This document shows positions 1 through 9,229 of a DNA stretch of 64,000 nucleotides, piece by piece (position 1 is the stretch's first letter; every line of letters begins with the position of its first letter). The DNA is from Pycnococcus provasolii. Its lineage: Eukaryota > Chlorophyta > Pseudoscourfieldiophyceae > Pseudoscourfieldiales > Pycnococcaceae. Under the pieces are notes generated by a model. That model was not told the DNA's origin and made no database searches. It saw nothing but the letters and a program-made list of their open reading frames with translations. The DNA lies in the NCBI GenBank assembly GCA_938743325.2, contig OW568892.1:434001-498000 (forward strand). Direction: 5' to 3'. A program made the translations under genes and the position numbers.

Positions 1-1194
1 CTTTGAAAGCCGCAACGGCTTCGGCAAAGTCTGCCGGGCCTGGCACGACGTGCCCCCACGACGTCGTTCGTGGCGTCTCTGAAAACCACTTCGTCTCAAC
101 GAAGCGCTGGATCAAGCCGTTCGCCGGCTCGATGGGGTCGAACAGATAGCCTTTCACTGGCAGGTGCGCGTACCCGAGGCCATTATCCCGCGAAAACGAC
201 GTCTTCACCTTTCGGTTGAAGTGCTGCTTGTCCGGGTAGTGCTTCGTGCCGGACGTGCCTAGCCGGTCCACGAGCAGGAGTACGCGTTGTTTTGTTTCAT
301 CGGCGATTTTCTTGAGCCTCGTCACGAGTGCCTCGCCACCAAAGGACGGGCAGGCATCATCCGTGGCCTGATTTTTCAACATGAAGTCCACGTACTTGTC
401 GTCGTTGACGGCGGTTTTGTAAAGGAAAGCTTTAAGAATGCGGTGTTGCTCTCCCACACACATGATCGCGGAATGCTTTGTCGTACGGTACGCCGCGTCT
501 GCGTGCAATGTTGTCCCTCTCCTCGTCCTGCCGTGCGTCGGCCACCACGGAACAGCGATAGGAAACTCATCCAAGTAGAAGATAAGGACGTCGCCATTCG
601 ACTTGCGCCACTTCACAAAACCCTCGACGTACCCGAGGTGCATGTCGAACACGCGAACGTGGTTTTTTTCTAGTGTTGTTCCGTCCGTCTGCTTGATCAC
701 AAACGGAGGTGTGCAGTACACGTACAAATAGTTGTACAGAGTTCGCCTAGACAAGTCGGGAAAGGCGTTGTCCTTCGCTTGCGCCATAGGCACAAGCTTA
801 ACATCAGGAATGTACGGAGCACCGTCCGCAACTTCCAACAACAACTTCTCTTGCTCCACCGTCAGGATCCTCTCACGGCCATCTTCACCGAAGGACGTGC
901 GGATGCGCAGGGCGCCACCATCTTGTTCTTGTTGGAGAATGCCCCGAACTGTTGTGCGTGGAAGACCAACCTTATCTGAAAGTTCTCGTTGATTTAACTC
1001 TGGGTTACTCTTCCTTTCTTGAACAACCTTTGTAACCATCCACAATGGCGTCGGCGCGTTCAAGCGCGATCCAGCATCCACTTTTTCAAGCGGTGCTCGC
1101 TTAGGATCGCGCGATAGCCGGTTCATGACTTTGACGCACGCATGGCGTAAGTCCCAGTAAGACTGAGCAGGACCTGGCAACTTGTTTTCTTCGC

Positions 1195-1225
<31 letters not shown>

Positions 1226-1237
1226 TGCTGATGCCAT
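1..1237 (-). mobile_element. Tc1/mariner/IS630-like DDE transposase, 3' end beyond the left edge
   Basis: Translating the minus strand from an ATG at 1237 gives a frame open for about 412 codons to the window edge. It starts MASA followed by eleven glycines from a GGC microsatellite. A helix-turn-helix lies near residues 80-105 (NPELNQRELSDKVGLPRTTV). The catalytic core follows: YLDEFPIAV has the first Asp (about residue 223), LLLVDRLGTSG the second (about 324), and FDPIEPANGLIQRF matches the family 'NPIE.LW' box and holds the third acid (Asp367 or Glu370). The order HTH, D, D, E/D and the DPIE box are typical of Tc1/mariner/IS630 transposases. I see no break in the visible part, so it may be a recent copy. 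The left end is outside the window, so terminal inverted repeats cannot be checked. An internal ATG at 1126 is an alternative start. Confidence 0.75.
1201..1225. repeat. GCC/GGC trinucleotide microsatellite
   Basis: Eight perfect cgc/gcc trinucleotides. On the minus strand they encode the polyglycine run at the N-terminus of the transposase. Confidence 0.9.
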
Positions 1238-2253
1238 TGTGAGAAATGGAGAAAGAGATGGCGGGAGTTTGGACCAAAGTTTGTTCCTGTCGTACAGGTC
1301 GGGGGATCCTGGATGGTCGGAAATTCTAGGTCGGGGCCCCGGGAAACAGTGGGCCTTCCCACTATGGAGATGCGCTCCTGTGCGATTCAATCAACACGCC
1401 ACTGTGAGCAACCGTCTCTCAAAACGAGGGATACTGCTACACAGGCCAAATGAGGCCTAACATAGGTTCCGTGGAGAACAAACGGCGTCCAAAACAACCC
1501 CGAAACGGTGAAGTTATCGGGTGGGCGAGCAGTTCTTTCCAGGATACTATTATGCGGTCGGGCAGTCCGCGGCCTATATCGTACCCGGTAGTGGTGCCGC
1601 CATTTGCTTTTCCTTTTTGCATCCATGTTTTCAGTTTGGCACGCCTTCTTGCGTGCACTTCTTACTTGCCTCTCTTCTTCTTTGAAAAATAGGCGGCGCA
1701 GGGACATATCTCCGCCTCGCCGCCTCCTTACCCTACCTTTTTATTCAGCGGGACTGTCTCGGACCTCCCATTTCGCCGCCGTCGGACTCCGGGACCACGC
1801 CTGATGCTTTGAGAGGGGGGTGGGCCGTGGGTGTCTCCTTCTTCTCTCATTTGTATTCCGGAACGAACGAACGAACGTCCGGAATGCGTTCACGCGTCTC
1901 GCGCTGCTTGCAACATGCAACAACTTTGGTCCTCTCTCACTCCCCCACCTTTCGCTTCGCATTTGCAAAGGGTGGTCAACCGTTTGACCAAACTCTACCA
2001 CTACTCTCGAAGGAGCACGAGAAGGAAGAAGGCGTGCTACGGGTACGATAAGAAAAAGATCAAAAAAAGAGTTCCGAATATATATCAGCACGCGTCGAGC
2101 ATCCATCCATGGGTACCAACAACAATTGGTTTGGTTTGGGGGTTTGGAAACACGCCTTCGCATATTCGGGGATGGGAACTGGGAAGGAAAACGCCTTGGA
2201 AGCGACTTCCATTCTCCGACGGCGCATCTCTCATGCCAACGTGCTGTCGGTGA
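1238..2253. other. Intergenic region between the transposon and DPH2
   Basis: No convincing gene. The frames here are short, lack recognisable domains and overlap each other on both strands. It probably holds the right end of the transposon and the DPH2 promoter. A small (GAAC)n run sits near 1861-1877. The right terminal repeat of the element cannot be identified without its left partner. Confidence 0.5.
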
Positions 2254-4119
2254 ATGACGACAGCCACGGAGTTGTTGTACGGCTCGCTCCCTCAACTCGC
2301 CGACGCCATCGCGCACACCGCGCACAGACGCGTGGGACTGCAGTTCCCAGACGACCGACTTGGCGATGCGCTCGCCGTCGAAACGCAAATCCACGACCAC
2401 CTCGCCGCGAGGGGGCAACACGACGTCGCGCTCTTCGTGCTTGCAGACGCATCCACGTCGCCGTGCTGCGTTGACGAAGTCGCGGCAAAACACGCGGACA
2501 TCACGCTCGTCGTGCAGTTTGGACACAGCTGCATGACGCCACCCGCAAACGTGGAGGTTATTCGCAGATTCGCCAGGAGAAGGGTGGACGCCAACCAAAT
2601 AGCACACGCGATACAGGAGGAACTTTCAGTTGACACACCCGTCGTCGTGTTTCTTGCGCAGGATGCAACGCACGCGTTGCAAGATGTCAGCACCGCGGTG
2701 CGCGCAACACGCGTGGGAAACGAAAGCAGCGTTTCGTTTGCAACCATCAACGTCGGCGGCGGCGACAACGACGATGACGACGACGACGAAAGCTGGCACT
2801 ATGCCAACGCATTTGACGGACACGTCAACTCTCCCGACTTGCGGCAGCTCCAAGACCAGCGTCGTCCGACGTTAACGGAACGCGGTGGGTACAGCTGGAG
2901 ATTACCGCCTCGCGCACGTGACAGCCAGCAGGTGAACTACGTGTGGGTGGGTGACGAGCAAAGCGCGCACTACGTGCAGCTGCGCCTGCTGTACAATCGC
3001 GTTCCCTGGCACCGCGTCGACCTCGACGACGATCCGCCTCTTCGCTTGCACCGCGACGACGTTGGCAATGCCCCTCGTGCGCTTCGCCGCCGCCGATTTG
3101 TCATGCAGCGCGCCCTGGAGGCGGACATCGTCGCGATCGTCGCTTGTGTGCTCGGCGCTCGGGGGTGTCGCGCCGAGGTGGAGCGGCTTCGACGACGCAT
3201 TGCAGGTACGGGGCGAAAGACGTACGTCCTTTCCGTCGGACGTGTGACTCCAGCGAAGCTTGCGAATTACGCCGAGGTGGGCGCGTTTGTGCTCGTCGCG
3301 TGCCCGCAAACGGCGCTGCTTGACGACCGCGAGTATCTGCGGCCTGTGCTGACTCCATTCGAGGCGGAGCTCGCGTTTCTGGGTGGAGAGGATGGCGCTG
3401 CGTTGTGGGATGGAGTTTCGTACGCGTTTCAGTCTCCCAAGGAGGAGGGGGAGGAGGAAGAAGGCGGCGGCGGCGGCGGCGAAGAAGGCGTGCGAGGCGA
3501 TGGCAACGAGACTGGTGCTCTTCTCGCAAGCGAGCTCGCACAGCCTCGCCCGCGTGAGGCACCGCTGACTCTGTCCGCTGCGCGGCACGTCAGCGCACCT
3601 ACGGCAACCACTGCGGCGGAGTACTTGAAGAGCGTGCGCACGTGGAGTGGCATGGGCTCCGCGATGGTGGCAAATGGCGACGACAACGACGACGACGACG
3701 GAAGAAACAAGGCACCTGCACACCCTCGCCTTGGCCGCCGCGGTCGAGCGGCTGGCTACTACGGCATGGATGGTGGGCAACAGCCACCACCCACGGAAGA
3801 CGAACGTCGCGCGCACGTGGCTCGCTTTTTGGCACGCGCGCGCGAGCTTGCGTTTTTCGCGCGTCCGAGTGCCGTGAGAGCAGCAGCCGTGAGCGCTGCG
3901 TCGGAGCCGCGCCTGGCGCTGACTGGCTCGGATGACGTCAACGTCGACGTCGACGCCCTGTCTGAGGCGGTGTTGGCGTGCGAGTCGTCGGCATACGCAC
4001 GTTGGTGCGCCGGCGCGTGCGACGGCGCTCGCGAGTATGTTCACGATATCGCGCTTGGCATGCTTCGTCACCTCGCGCATCGTCCCCTGATGGGTGACCG
4101 TCTAAGATCGCTCGTATAG
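2254..4119 (+). CDS. DPH2: Diphthamide biosynthesis protein DPH2, with extra C-terminal domain
   Basis: This is a subunit of the DPH1-DPH2 radical enzyme that starts diphthamide synthesis by moving 3-amino-3-carboxypropyl from SAM to a histidine of eEF2. The N-terminus has the family signature FVLADASTSPCCVDEVAAKH (residues 61-80) and VVQFGHSC (to Cys93). The second half has the DPH2 hallmark VACPQTALLDDREYL followed by TPFEAELAF (about residues 348-374), then LGRRGRAAGYYG near the normal end of DPH2. Aspartate- and glutamate/glycine-rich insertions interrupt the conserved blocks. At 621 residues it is longer than the roughly 490-530 usual for DPH2. The last 108 residues (514-621) are an alanine- and arginine-rich helical domain outside the family; see findings. 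The ATG at 2254 sits 27 residues before the conserved VGLQFPDD block. Confidence 0.93.
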   Translation: MTTATELLYGSLPQLADAIAHTAHRRVGLQFPDDRLGDALAVETQIHDHLAARGQHDVALFVLADASTSPCCVDEVAAKHADITLVVQFGHSCMTPPANVEVIRRFARRRVDANQIAHAIQEELSVDTPVVVFLAQDATHALQDVSTAVRATRVGNESSVSFATINVGGGDNDDDDDDESWHYANAFDGHVNSPDLRQLQDQRRPTLTERGGYSWRLPPRARDSQQVNYVWVGDEQSAHYVQLRLLYNRVPWHRVDLDDDPPLRLHRDDVGNAPRALRRRRFVMQRALEADIVAIVACVLGARGCRAEVERLRRRIAGTGRKTYVLSVGRVTPAKLANYAEVGAFVLVACPQTALLDDREYLRPVLTPFEAELAFLGGEDGAALWDGVSYAFQSPKEEGEEEEGGGGGGEEGVRGDGNETGALLASELAQPRPREAPLTLSAARHVSAPTATTAAEYLKSVRTWSGMGSAMVANGDDNDDDDGRNKAPAHPRLGRRGRAAGYYGMDGGQQPPPTEDERRAHVARFLARARELAFFARPSAVRAAAVSAASEPRLALTGSDDVNVDVDALSEAVLACESSAYARWCAGACDGAREYVHDIALGMLRHLAHRPLMGDRLRSLV

Positions 4120-4356
4120 TAATGAAGTGTACTTTATTCTGTCCAGCGGTCGTCCATTCACACCATTCAGCCCATTCACCGGTGCGATTCACTACGCGAT
4201 TTTGTACAAAGCACGCTAACTCGCCGCTCGTAATTCTTAAAGAGTACTTTCACTCGAATATAACTGGTAAATTCATCCTAAAAATCCGTTGACGTGTACC
4301 TACCCGCCCGTAGAGCTCAATCAGAAATAACCCCCCCACCCGGCCAACTGCTTGCT

Positions 4357-5655
4357 TTAGAGATTGGCGACCTCGGCGAGGAAGCGGCGTTTGACCAAGG
4401 CGCTCATTCCCATGTCGTCGAGGTCTCCATCGGTGACGTCCTTGAGGTCGTCCACCGATGAGACGCCAAGGCTCTGCAAGGGAGCGAGGAAACGCTCCTT
4501 GTCCACGCGCGCCGCGTCGAGAAAGCCTTCGATCGTCGTGACACTCGTGACACTCGTTTGCGTCGGCACAATGGGCGGTGCAGCAGGCTCCGTCGACGGT
4601 GGGGGGGTGACTGCGACACCCGCCGCATAACCTATAGTTTGATGATGCTGAACGGTAAGCACTGATTGTCCGGAAGCACCTGCCGTTTGATGATCCTCCA
4701 GGTCGAGTTGCGCCTGAAGCTGCCGCGCGAGATCCTCGTCGCTCAAAGGTGGTCCTCCGGCAGGCACAGCAGGTGGTGATGCTTGTTGCTGCCCTGGTGG
4801 GATGGGCGTAGCCGTAGCGACGGCGGCGTAGGCGGGTTGAATCGGTTGGCCGGTGAACATCATCGGTTGGCCCATCATCGGTTGGCCCATCATCGGTTGG
4901 CCCATCATCGGTTGGCCCGCCATCGGCACTGGTAGTGCTTGTTGGGTCATTGCGACTGCGGGTCCAACGACCGGCGTCTGGACATTACGCCGATGCGAAA
5001 AGCAGCAAGATTTGCCGAAGTAGCACGCAAGAATGCCGCCTCCAACTGCGACGAGGATTCCAATCACGATACCGGCGATCGCACCATCGCTCAATTTGGG
5101 CAACGAATTATCATAGCCGCAGCAGTCGTCAGCGTCTTTACAGCATACTTCACTCTCAACCGAGGCTCCATAGTGGAATATTTCCCTGAACTCCGGAGAC
5201 ATTGGGCACCAGCTTCCATCCTTTTTCAAGTCGTCGCGTACTTTCCCGTCTTCATCTACGCAATGAGTAGCGCACCCATTAGCTTTGAGTCTATCGTTCG
5301 AGAGTGGAGAGCCAATAATCACCGGATCGTCGCCAGGCGCCTGATGGTCTCTCCACTGTTTTTCGGCGATAGTGCGCAGTTCCGGCTTCCAGAGTTCTGT
5401 GACATGACTGCACGCAGGCGTTTCTGGGAATGTGCTGAAGCACTCGTCAATCCACACCTCTAGTGCGGCCGAACCCAGGCTGTAAGCTTGATACATGTTG
5501 CCGAAACCGTACCTGGACCTAGTCTCACACTTAGCGGCCAGCTCCTGCGCCTCCACCACCACCGCCGGCACCCCAACCGCGAGTAGCAGAACGAGCGTGC
5601 GCATGATGGTGGTGGTAAACTTGCACGGTGCACCACCGGTCATTGATGTCGTCAT
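4357..5655 (-). CDS. Type I membrane protein with Cys-rich ectodomain and C-terminal SAM domain (unnamed)
   Basis: I do not recognise the whole protein (432 aa). A hydrophobic signal peptide (MRTLVLLLAVGVPAVVVEAQ) follows the first in-frame ATG at 5655; a later ATG at 5604 puts a start directly before it. Next is an ectodomain of about 145 residues with many cysteines (CETRSRYGF, CSHV, CATHC, CCKDADDCC). One glycine-rich membrane segment follows at about 191-213 (AIAGIVIGILVAVGGGILA) and then a Cys/basic stop-transfer patch. The cytoplasmic part has tandem GQPMM pentapeptides (about 247-266), a proline-rich linker, a short acidic helix SDEDLARQLQAQLDLED, and a C-terminal SAM-like domain (about 373-432: FLDAARVDKERFLAPLQSLG..., ending VKRRFLAEVANL). 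The layout suggests a surface protein that oligomerises or recruits partners through SAM. Function is inferred only. It is convergent with DPH2. Confidence 0.8.
   Translation of the reverse strand: MTTSMTGGAPCKFTTTIMRTLVLLLAVGVPAVVVEAQELAAKCETRSRYGFGNMYQAYSLGSAALEVWIDECFSTFPETPACSHVTELWKPELRTIAEKQWRDHQAPGDDPVIIGSPLSNDRLKANGCATHCVDEDGKVRDDLKKDGSWCPMSPEFREIFHYGASVESEVCCKDADDCCGYDNSLPKLSDGAIAGIVIGILVAVGGGILACYFGKSCCFSHRRNVQTPVVGPAVAMTQQALPVPMAGQPMMGQPMMGQPMMGQPMMFTGQPIQPAYAAVATATPIPPGQQQASPPAVPAGGPPLSDEDLARQLQAQLDLEDHQTAGASGQSVLTVQHHQTIGYAAGVAVTPPPSTEPAAPPIVPTQTSVTSVTTIEGFLDAARVDKERFLAPLQSLGVSSVDDLKDVTDGDLDDMGMSALVKRRFLAEVANL
4857..4920. repeat. 15-bp tandem repeat encoding GQPMM
   Basis: Four near-identical copies of catcggttggcccat lie inside the SAM-domain membrane protein gene. 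They keep frame and encode the GQPMM repeats on the minus strand. Confidence 0.9.
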
Positions 5656-6737
5656 AGTCACGAGTGAAGATGAGGCAGAGACACGCTCAGCACTTCGTAG
5701 AATAGCAGTGGCGAGTCGGCAAGCAAGAAGCCAAGAGCTCAGCCAGCCAGCCTAATGATGTGACTGGCGAGGAACCACAACACCGCACGCAGTGGCCACG
5801 AGTCACCGCTTGGTATGCCGGCTGGCCAATCAGTGGTAATTTGCTCAAGATCCAAAAGTCAAGCAAGCCTGAAGCCTCGTTCGATCGAGCTGGTGAAATC
5901 GCCTCCTCTCAAGACTAGAACTTCTCTCTCTCAGCCCTTGACTGTTGCGTGCGTGTCTCTCTCAACTCTCAAGAGGACTTCAACAAGCAAGAATCGGTGC
6001 GAATGAATGACGAGCGAACGAAGGGGAATCACGAAGAAGTGAAGACGAAGTGACTGAAGTGTGGCCACCACAACTTACAAGTCACAAGCAAGGGATGATG
6101 AAGCACTTGATGAACGATGAACTGATGAACGAACGACGATGAACTGCTGTTGAAGGGAGTCAAGAGTCAAGGCACAACAAGGCACAAGGCACAAGGCACA
6201 ACTGCACAAGGCACAACAAGGCACAACAAGGCAGGCCGCACAAGGCACTGGCCTGTTGTTGACTTGTTGTACACGTGTATATAGCTATACGGTAATAAGA
6301 GTGGAATGTAAGCAAGCATGATAGGACGGCCGACGGGTGCCCCAGCCAGTTGATATGGCCAGCCTGTACTGTGAGTTGTGACTGGCAACGTGACCCTGCT
6401 ATGTATGCTACGATAGGACAACAAGGCGCTTCAGTGCGGTGCCAACGAAGCCTCCTGGGACTGAATTCAACTCGTCCGGGGTTCCCCCTTAAGGGCTTGT
6501 TAACAGGGTGGGTGGGACACCACCAATATGTTGGTTGTGGGGAGTGGGGAGTGGGTCAACTGGCAAGAAACTAACCCCCAAACCAAACCCCCCAACCAAA
6601 CCCCCAAACAGAAGAAAACCAAAAACCAAGATGAAAAAATCGCAAACCCCCAAAACAAAGTCCCCGTGAAGAGAGGGCCCAGCCGCCACCATCCTCATCG
6701 CCCATCACCCCCTCGTTCATTCCCCAAAAAACCGAAG
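5656..6737. other. Divergent intergenic region before uL4
   Basis: No gene seen. The region is rich in short GATGAA/GAACGA words (about 6000-6145) and holds an (aaggcaca)n-type tandem run. The frame from 6528 to 6737 continues into uL4, but it starts with a non-ATG codon and encodes only low-complexity Pro/Lys/Asn sequence, so I take it as leader. Confidence 0.6.
6167..6248. repeat. Irregular tandem repeat of aaggcaca
   Basis: At least eight partly degenerate copies of an 8-10 bp unit (caaggcacaa) lie about 490 bp upstream of the uL4 start. Confidence 0.8.
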
Positions 6738-7925
6738 ATGGTCGCAGCCGCCCGTCCGTCCGTGACCGTGCACCCCGCGCTTGCCTCCGAGGGCGTGGGC
6801 GCCGCGCTCAAGCTCCCCGAGGTGTTCAAGTCGCCCGTGCGACCTGACCTCGTGCTGTTTGTGCACACGAACATGGCGAAAAACGCACGCCAGCCGTACG
6901 CCGTCTCGCTCGCCGCAGGACACCAGTCGTCCGCGGAGTCGTGGGGTACCGGCCGTGCCGTTTCGCGTATCCCCCGTGTGCCCGGAGGTGGAACGCACCG
7001 CGCAGGACAGGCGGCGTTCGGTAACATGTGCCGAGGAGGACGCATGTTCGCGCCGACGCACACGTGGAGGCGCTGGCACCGCAAGGTGAATGTGCAGATG
7101 AAGAGGTACGCCGTCTGCTCGGCGCTTGCGGCGTCCGCCGTCCCCTCGCTCGTCATGGCGCGTGGACACCTCATTAACGACGTCCCTGAGATCCCGTTGG
7201 TCATCTCTGACGCCGCCGAGTCTATCACGAAGGCCTCCAAGGCACTGGAGGTGCTCAAGCTTGCTGGCGCTGGCCCGGAGCTCGAGAAGGTTGCCAAGTC
7301 GCGCAACATTCGCCGTGGCAAGGGTAAGATGCGCAACCGCCGCTACACGCAGCGTCGCGGCATCCTCGTCATCTACGGAAGCGACAACGGCATCGTCAAG
7401 GCGATGCGCAACGTGCCCGGCGTGGACGTTGCCAACGTGAACACGCTCAACCTGCTGGACCTCGCCCCCGGCGCTCACATGGGACGCTTGATCGTCTGGA
7501 CAAAGTCGGCGTTCTCGGCGCTCGACAAGGTGTACGGAACCCGCGATGCGCCCTCTGAGGTGAAGAAGGGCTTCACGCTCCCGCGCCACATGATGTCCAA
7601 CTCGGACCTCAACCGCATCATCAACAGCGACGAGATCCAGTCGATTGTGCGTGCACCCAAGGACGGTGGCAAGCGCGCGCCGCTCAAGAAGAACCCGCTG
7701 AAGAACATCGGCGCGATGCTCAAGCTCAACCCGTACGCGAAGCAGGCACGTGTGGACAAGAACGCTGTGCCGAAGGTTGTCAAGGACAGCAAGAAGTTCA
7801 AGGCGATTGGCGACAAGTTCTACAACAAAATGATGGTGGACAGCGAGTACGACGGAGAGCTGTTCGTGAAGTTCGCGTCATGGCTCGAGCAGAAGACGAC
7901 CGCCGAAGTTCCGGAGGAGGAGTAA
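6738..7925 (+). CDS. RPL4: 60S ribosomal protein uL4 (RPL4)
   Basis: Structural protein of the large cytosolic ribosomal subunit; its extended loop lines the exit tunnel. The start at 6738 ([12 protein letters not shown]) gives 395 residues, close to plant and algal RPL4. The family signatures are continuous: [43 protein letters not shown] in the tunnel loop, [38 protein letters not shown], and [21 protein letters not shown]. The C-terminus is the usual basic eukaryotic extension ending [10 protein letters not shown]. An in-frame reading upstream to 6528 has no ATG and no conservation. No intron is needed. Codon use is strongly C/G-ending, as expected for a highly expressed gene. Confidence 0.97.
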   Translation: MVAAARPSVTVHPALASEGVGAALKLPEVFKSPVRPDLVLFVHTNMAKNARQPYAVSLAAGHQSSAESWGTGRAVSRIPRVPGGGTHRAGQAAFGNMCRGGRMFAPTHTWRRWHRKVNVQMKRYAVCSALAASAVPSLVMARGHLINDVPEIPLVISDAAESITKASKALEVLKLAGAGPELEKVAKSRNIRRGKGKMRNRRYTQRRGILVIYGSDNGIVKAMRNVPGVDVANVNTLNLLDLAPGAHMGRLIVWTKSAFSALDKVYGTRDAPSEVKKGFTLPRHMMSNSDLNRIINSDEIQSIVRAPKDGGKRAPLKKNPLKNIGAMLKLNPYAKQARVDKNAVPKVVKDSKKFKAIGDKFYNKMMVDSEYDGELFVKFASWLEQKTTAEVPEEE

Positions 7926-8034
7926 GCTTTTGTGCTGGATTTATTGTTTTCGCCAACTGTAAGTACAACACATCACTGCGTGTCTTTTGCGTGCAACCAT
8001 ATTTTGCTTTTTGAGGGGGAAAAAACAAAACGGT

Positions 8035-8718
8035 CTATTGGTAACAGAGCGGCATTCCTGGTCGACGTCCTCTGCTTGGCACGTCTGACTGCGCGGCAAC
8101 AGGCAAGAAGATCTGCGCGCCGTTGTTGGACGTGGCGCTCGACTCCCCTTCCTGAAACGTCCTACGTCCTTGCCGCCTTGGGGCGCTACCCGTTTCCACG
8201 CCTCCAAGTTGTGCACGCAGCACGGCTGTGTCCGTCATGACTTTCGGCGCCGTGCGTCTTTTTGTGGTTGCGATGCGCGCGTCTCTCTCTCTCGGCACGA
8301 ATTCGCCGTTGTTCTCCTCCGTTGCGAATGGGCACGTGTTCCCCGCCTTGGACGGCGGTCTGGTTGGTTCGGCCGGCGGGTACTTCGCCACCGCCCCGCA
8401 GTAGATTGCTTGCAGTGCGTTATCGTTTTCGATGTGGCACCTCGACACAGGTGCGTGCACAGCAATGGGCGGCACACCTGCGGCGGCCTGTGCCTTGAGC
8501 GCAGCGTTTGCGACAAATCTCTGGCTTGCGTTCGTTCCCGGCAGTCTATCGTCAAGCAGACGTGCAGTATTTCCCTGCGCGAAGTCGTTGCACTGGTATC
8601 CCGCCGGTACGTGCGTGTGTTTATCTTCTAATAAAAAAGACAAAGAAGAACTCCTAGAAGCATCCCACAAAGGCGGACGGTTACTTGTGCGCGAAGTATA
8701 CGACGTGGACGGGAACAT
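8035..8718 (-). CDS. Hypothetical protein, uncertain
   Basis: The frame encodes 227 residues from the ATG at 8718. The middle (about 8250-8560) has C/G-biased codons and a plausible globular stretch (RFVANAALKAQAAAGVPPIA, then CHIENDNALQAIYCGAVAKY), which argues for real coding. The N-terminal 30 residues and C-terminal 60 are Ser/Arg-rich and less convincing. No family is recognised and no signal or membrane segment is obvious. A plus-strand frame (8432-8878) overlaps it and also looks coding around 8640-8760, so strand and limits are uncertain. If real, it is convergent with uL4 across 109 bp. Confidence 0.4.
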   Translation of the reverse strand: MFPSTSYTSRTSNRPPLWDASRSSSLSFLLEDKHTHVPAGYQCNDFAQGNTARLLDDRLPGTNASQRFVANAALKAQAAAGVPPIAVHAPVSRCHIENDNALQAIYCGAVAKYPPAEPTRPPSKAGNTCPFATEENNGEFVPRERDARIATTKRRTAPKVMTDTAVLRAQLGGVETGSAPRRQGRRTFQEGESSATSNNGAQIFLPVAAQSDVPSRGRRPGMPLCYQ

Positions 8719-9229
8719 TATCACCGGAAGGGTGGCACTGCGAGCCGAGTACAGTAGAGCCTTAACGTTACCGGCCCCCAGGGGAAGAAACCGGAAGGAG
8801 GTTAACAGCCGTACCCCCGCGGGTAGAGTCCCCCCACCCAGGGGGGGGGCCCACCAACCACCTGGGGGAGGCTGTTAACAACCAACAAACAACTTGCTTG
8901 CTTTTTGGGGCCCCAACGTCTCGACCTAAGGTTAGGGAGTCTGTTTCTCCTCCTGTTCATGTGGAATGGGGGGGAATGGGGGGAGACGAGGTTAGGGTTA
9001 GGGTTAGTCAGTTAGGGTTAGGCAGTTAGGGTTAGGGTTAGCATGGTGGTTCGGGTTAGGCAGTTCGGGGTTAGGGTTAGGCAATTCCCTCTAAGGTTAG
9101 GGGTTTGTTTCCCTTCCGGGTCTCCCACCAGGCACCAGGGACCTGTTCTGTTGTCTTGCGGGGGGCCCTTCTTCCCTTCCCTTCCGGACTTCCCCAATGT
9201 TCGTCTCCCATTGTTCTTCTTTCTCATAA
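8719..9229. other. Upstream region of PNGase with telomere-like tract
   Basis: Contains G- and C-runs (8820-8870, 8968-8990) and the TTAGGG-type tract listed separately. No gene is supported apart from the ambiguous plus-strand frame ending at 8878. Confidence 0.6.
8991..9104 (+). repeat. Interstitial telomere-like (TTAGGG)-rich tract
   Basis: About ten copies of GTTAGG or GGGTTA, some perfectly tandem (gttagggttagggtta) and others separated by short spacers such as tca, ggca and cggg. It lies about 125 bp before the PNGase start. Confidence 0.9.

Noticed and set aside
1741-2607. 288-codon minus-strand frame
   Set aside because: It lies largely across the DPH2 5' end and upstream region, is Arg/Ser-rich, has no domain, and loses the C/G-ending codon pattern seen in the DPH2 frame.
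2902-4080. 392-codon frame antisense to DPH2
   Set aside because: Shadow frame of a GC-rich gene; composition is Arg/His/Ala only and DPH2 conservation on the plus strand explains the region.
6528-6737. 70-codon N-terminal extension of uL4
   Set aside because: No ATG start, low-complexity Lys/Pro/Asn sequence and absent from uL4 of other eukaryotes.
6717-7589. 290-codon frame antisense to uL4
   Set aside because: Antisense shadow of a strongly codon-biased ribosomal protein gene.
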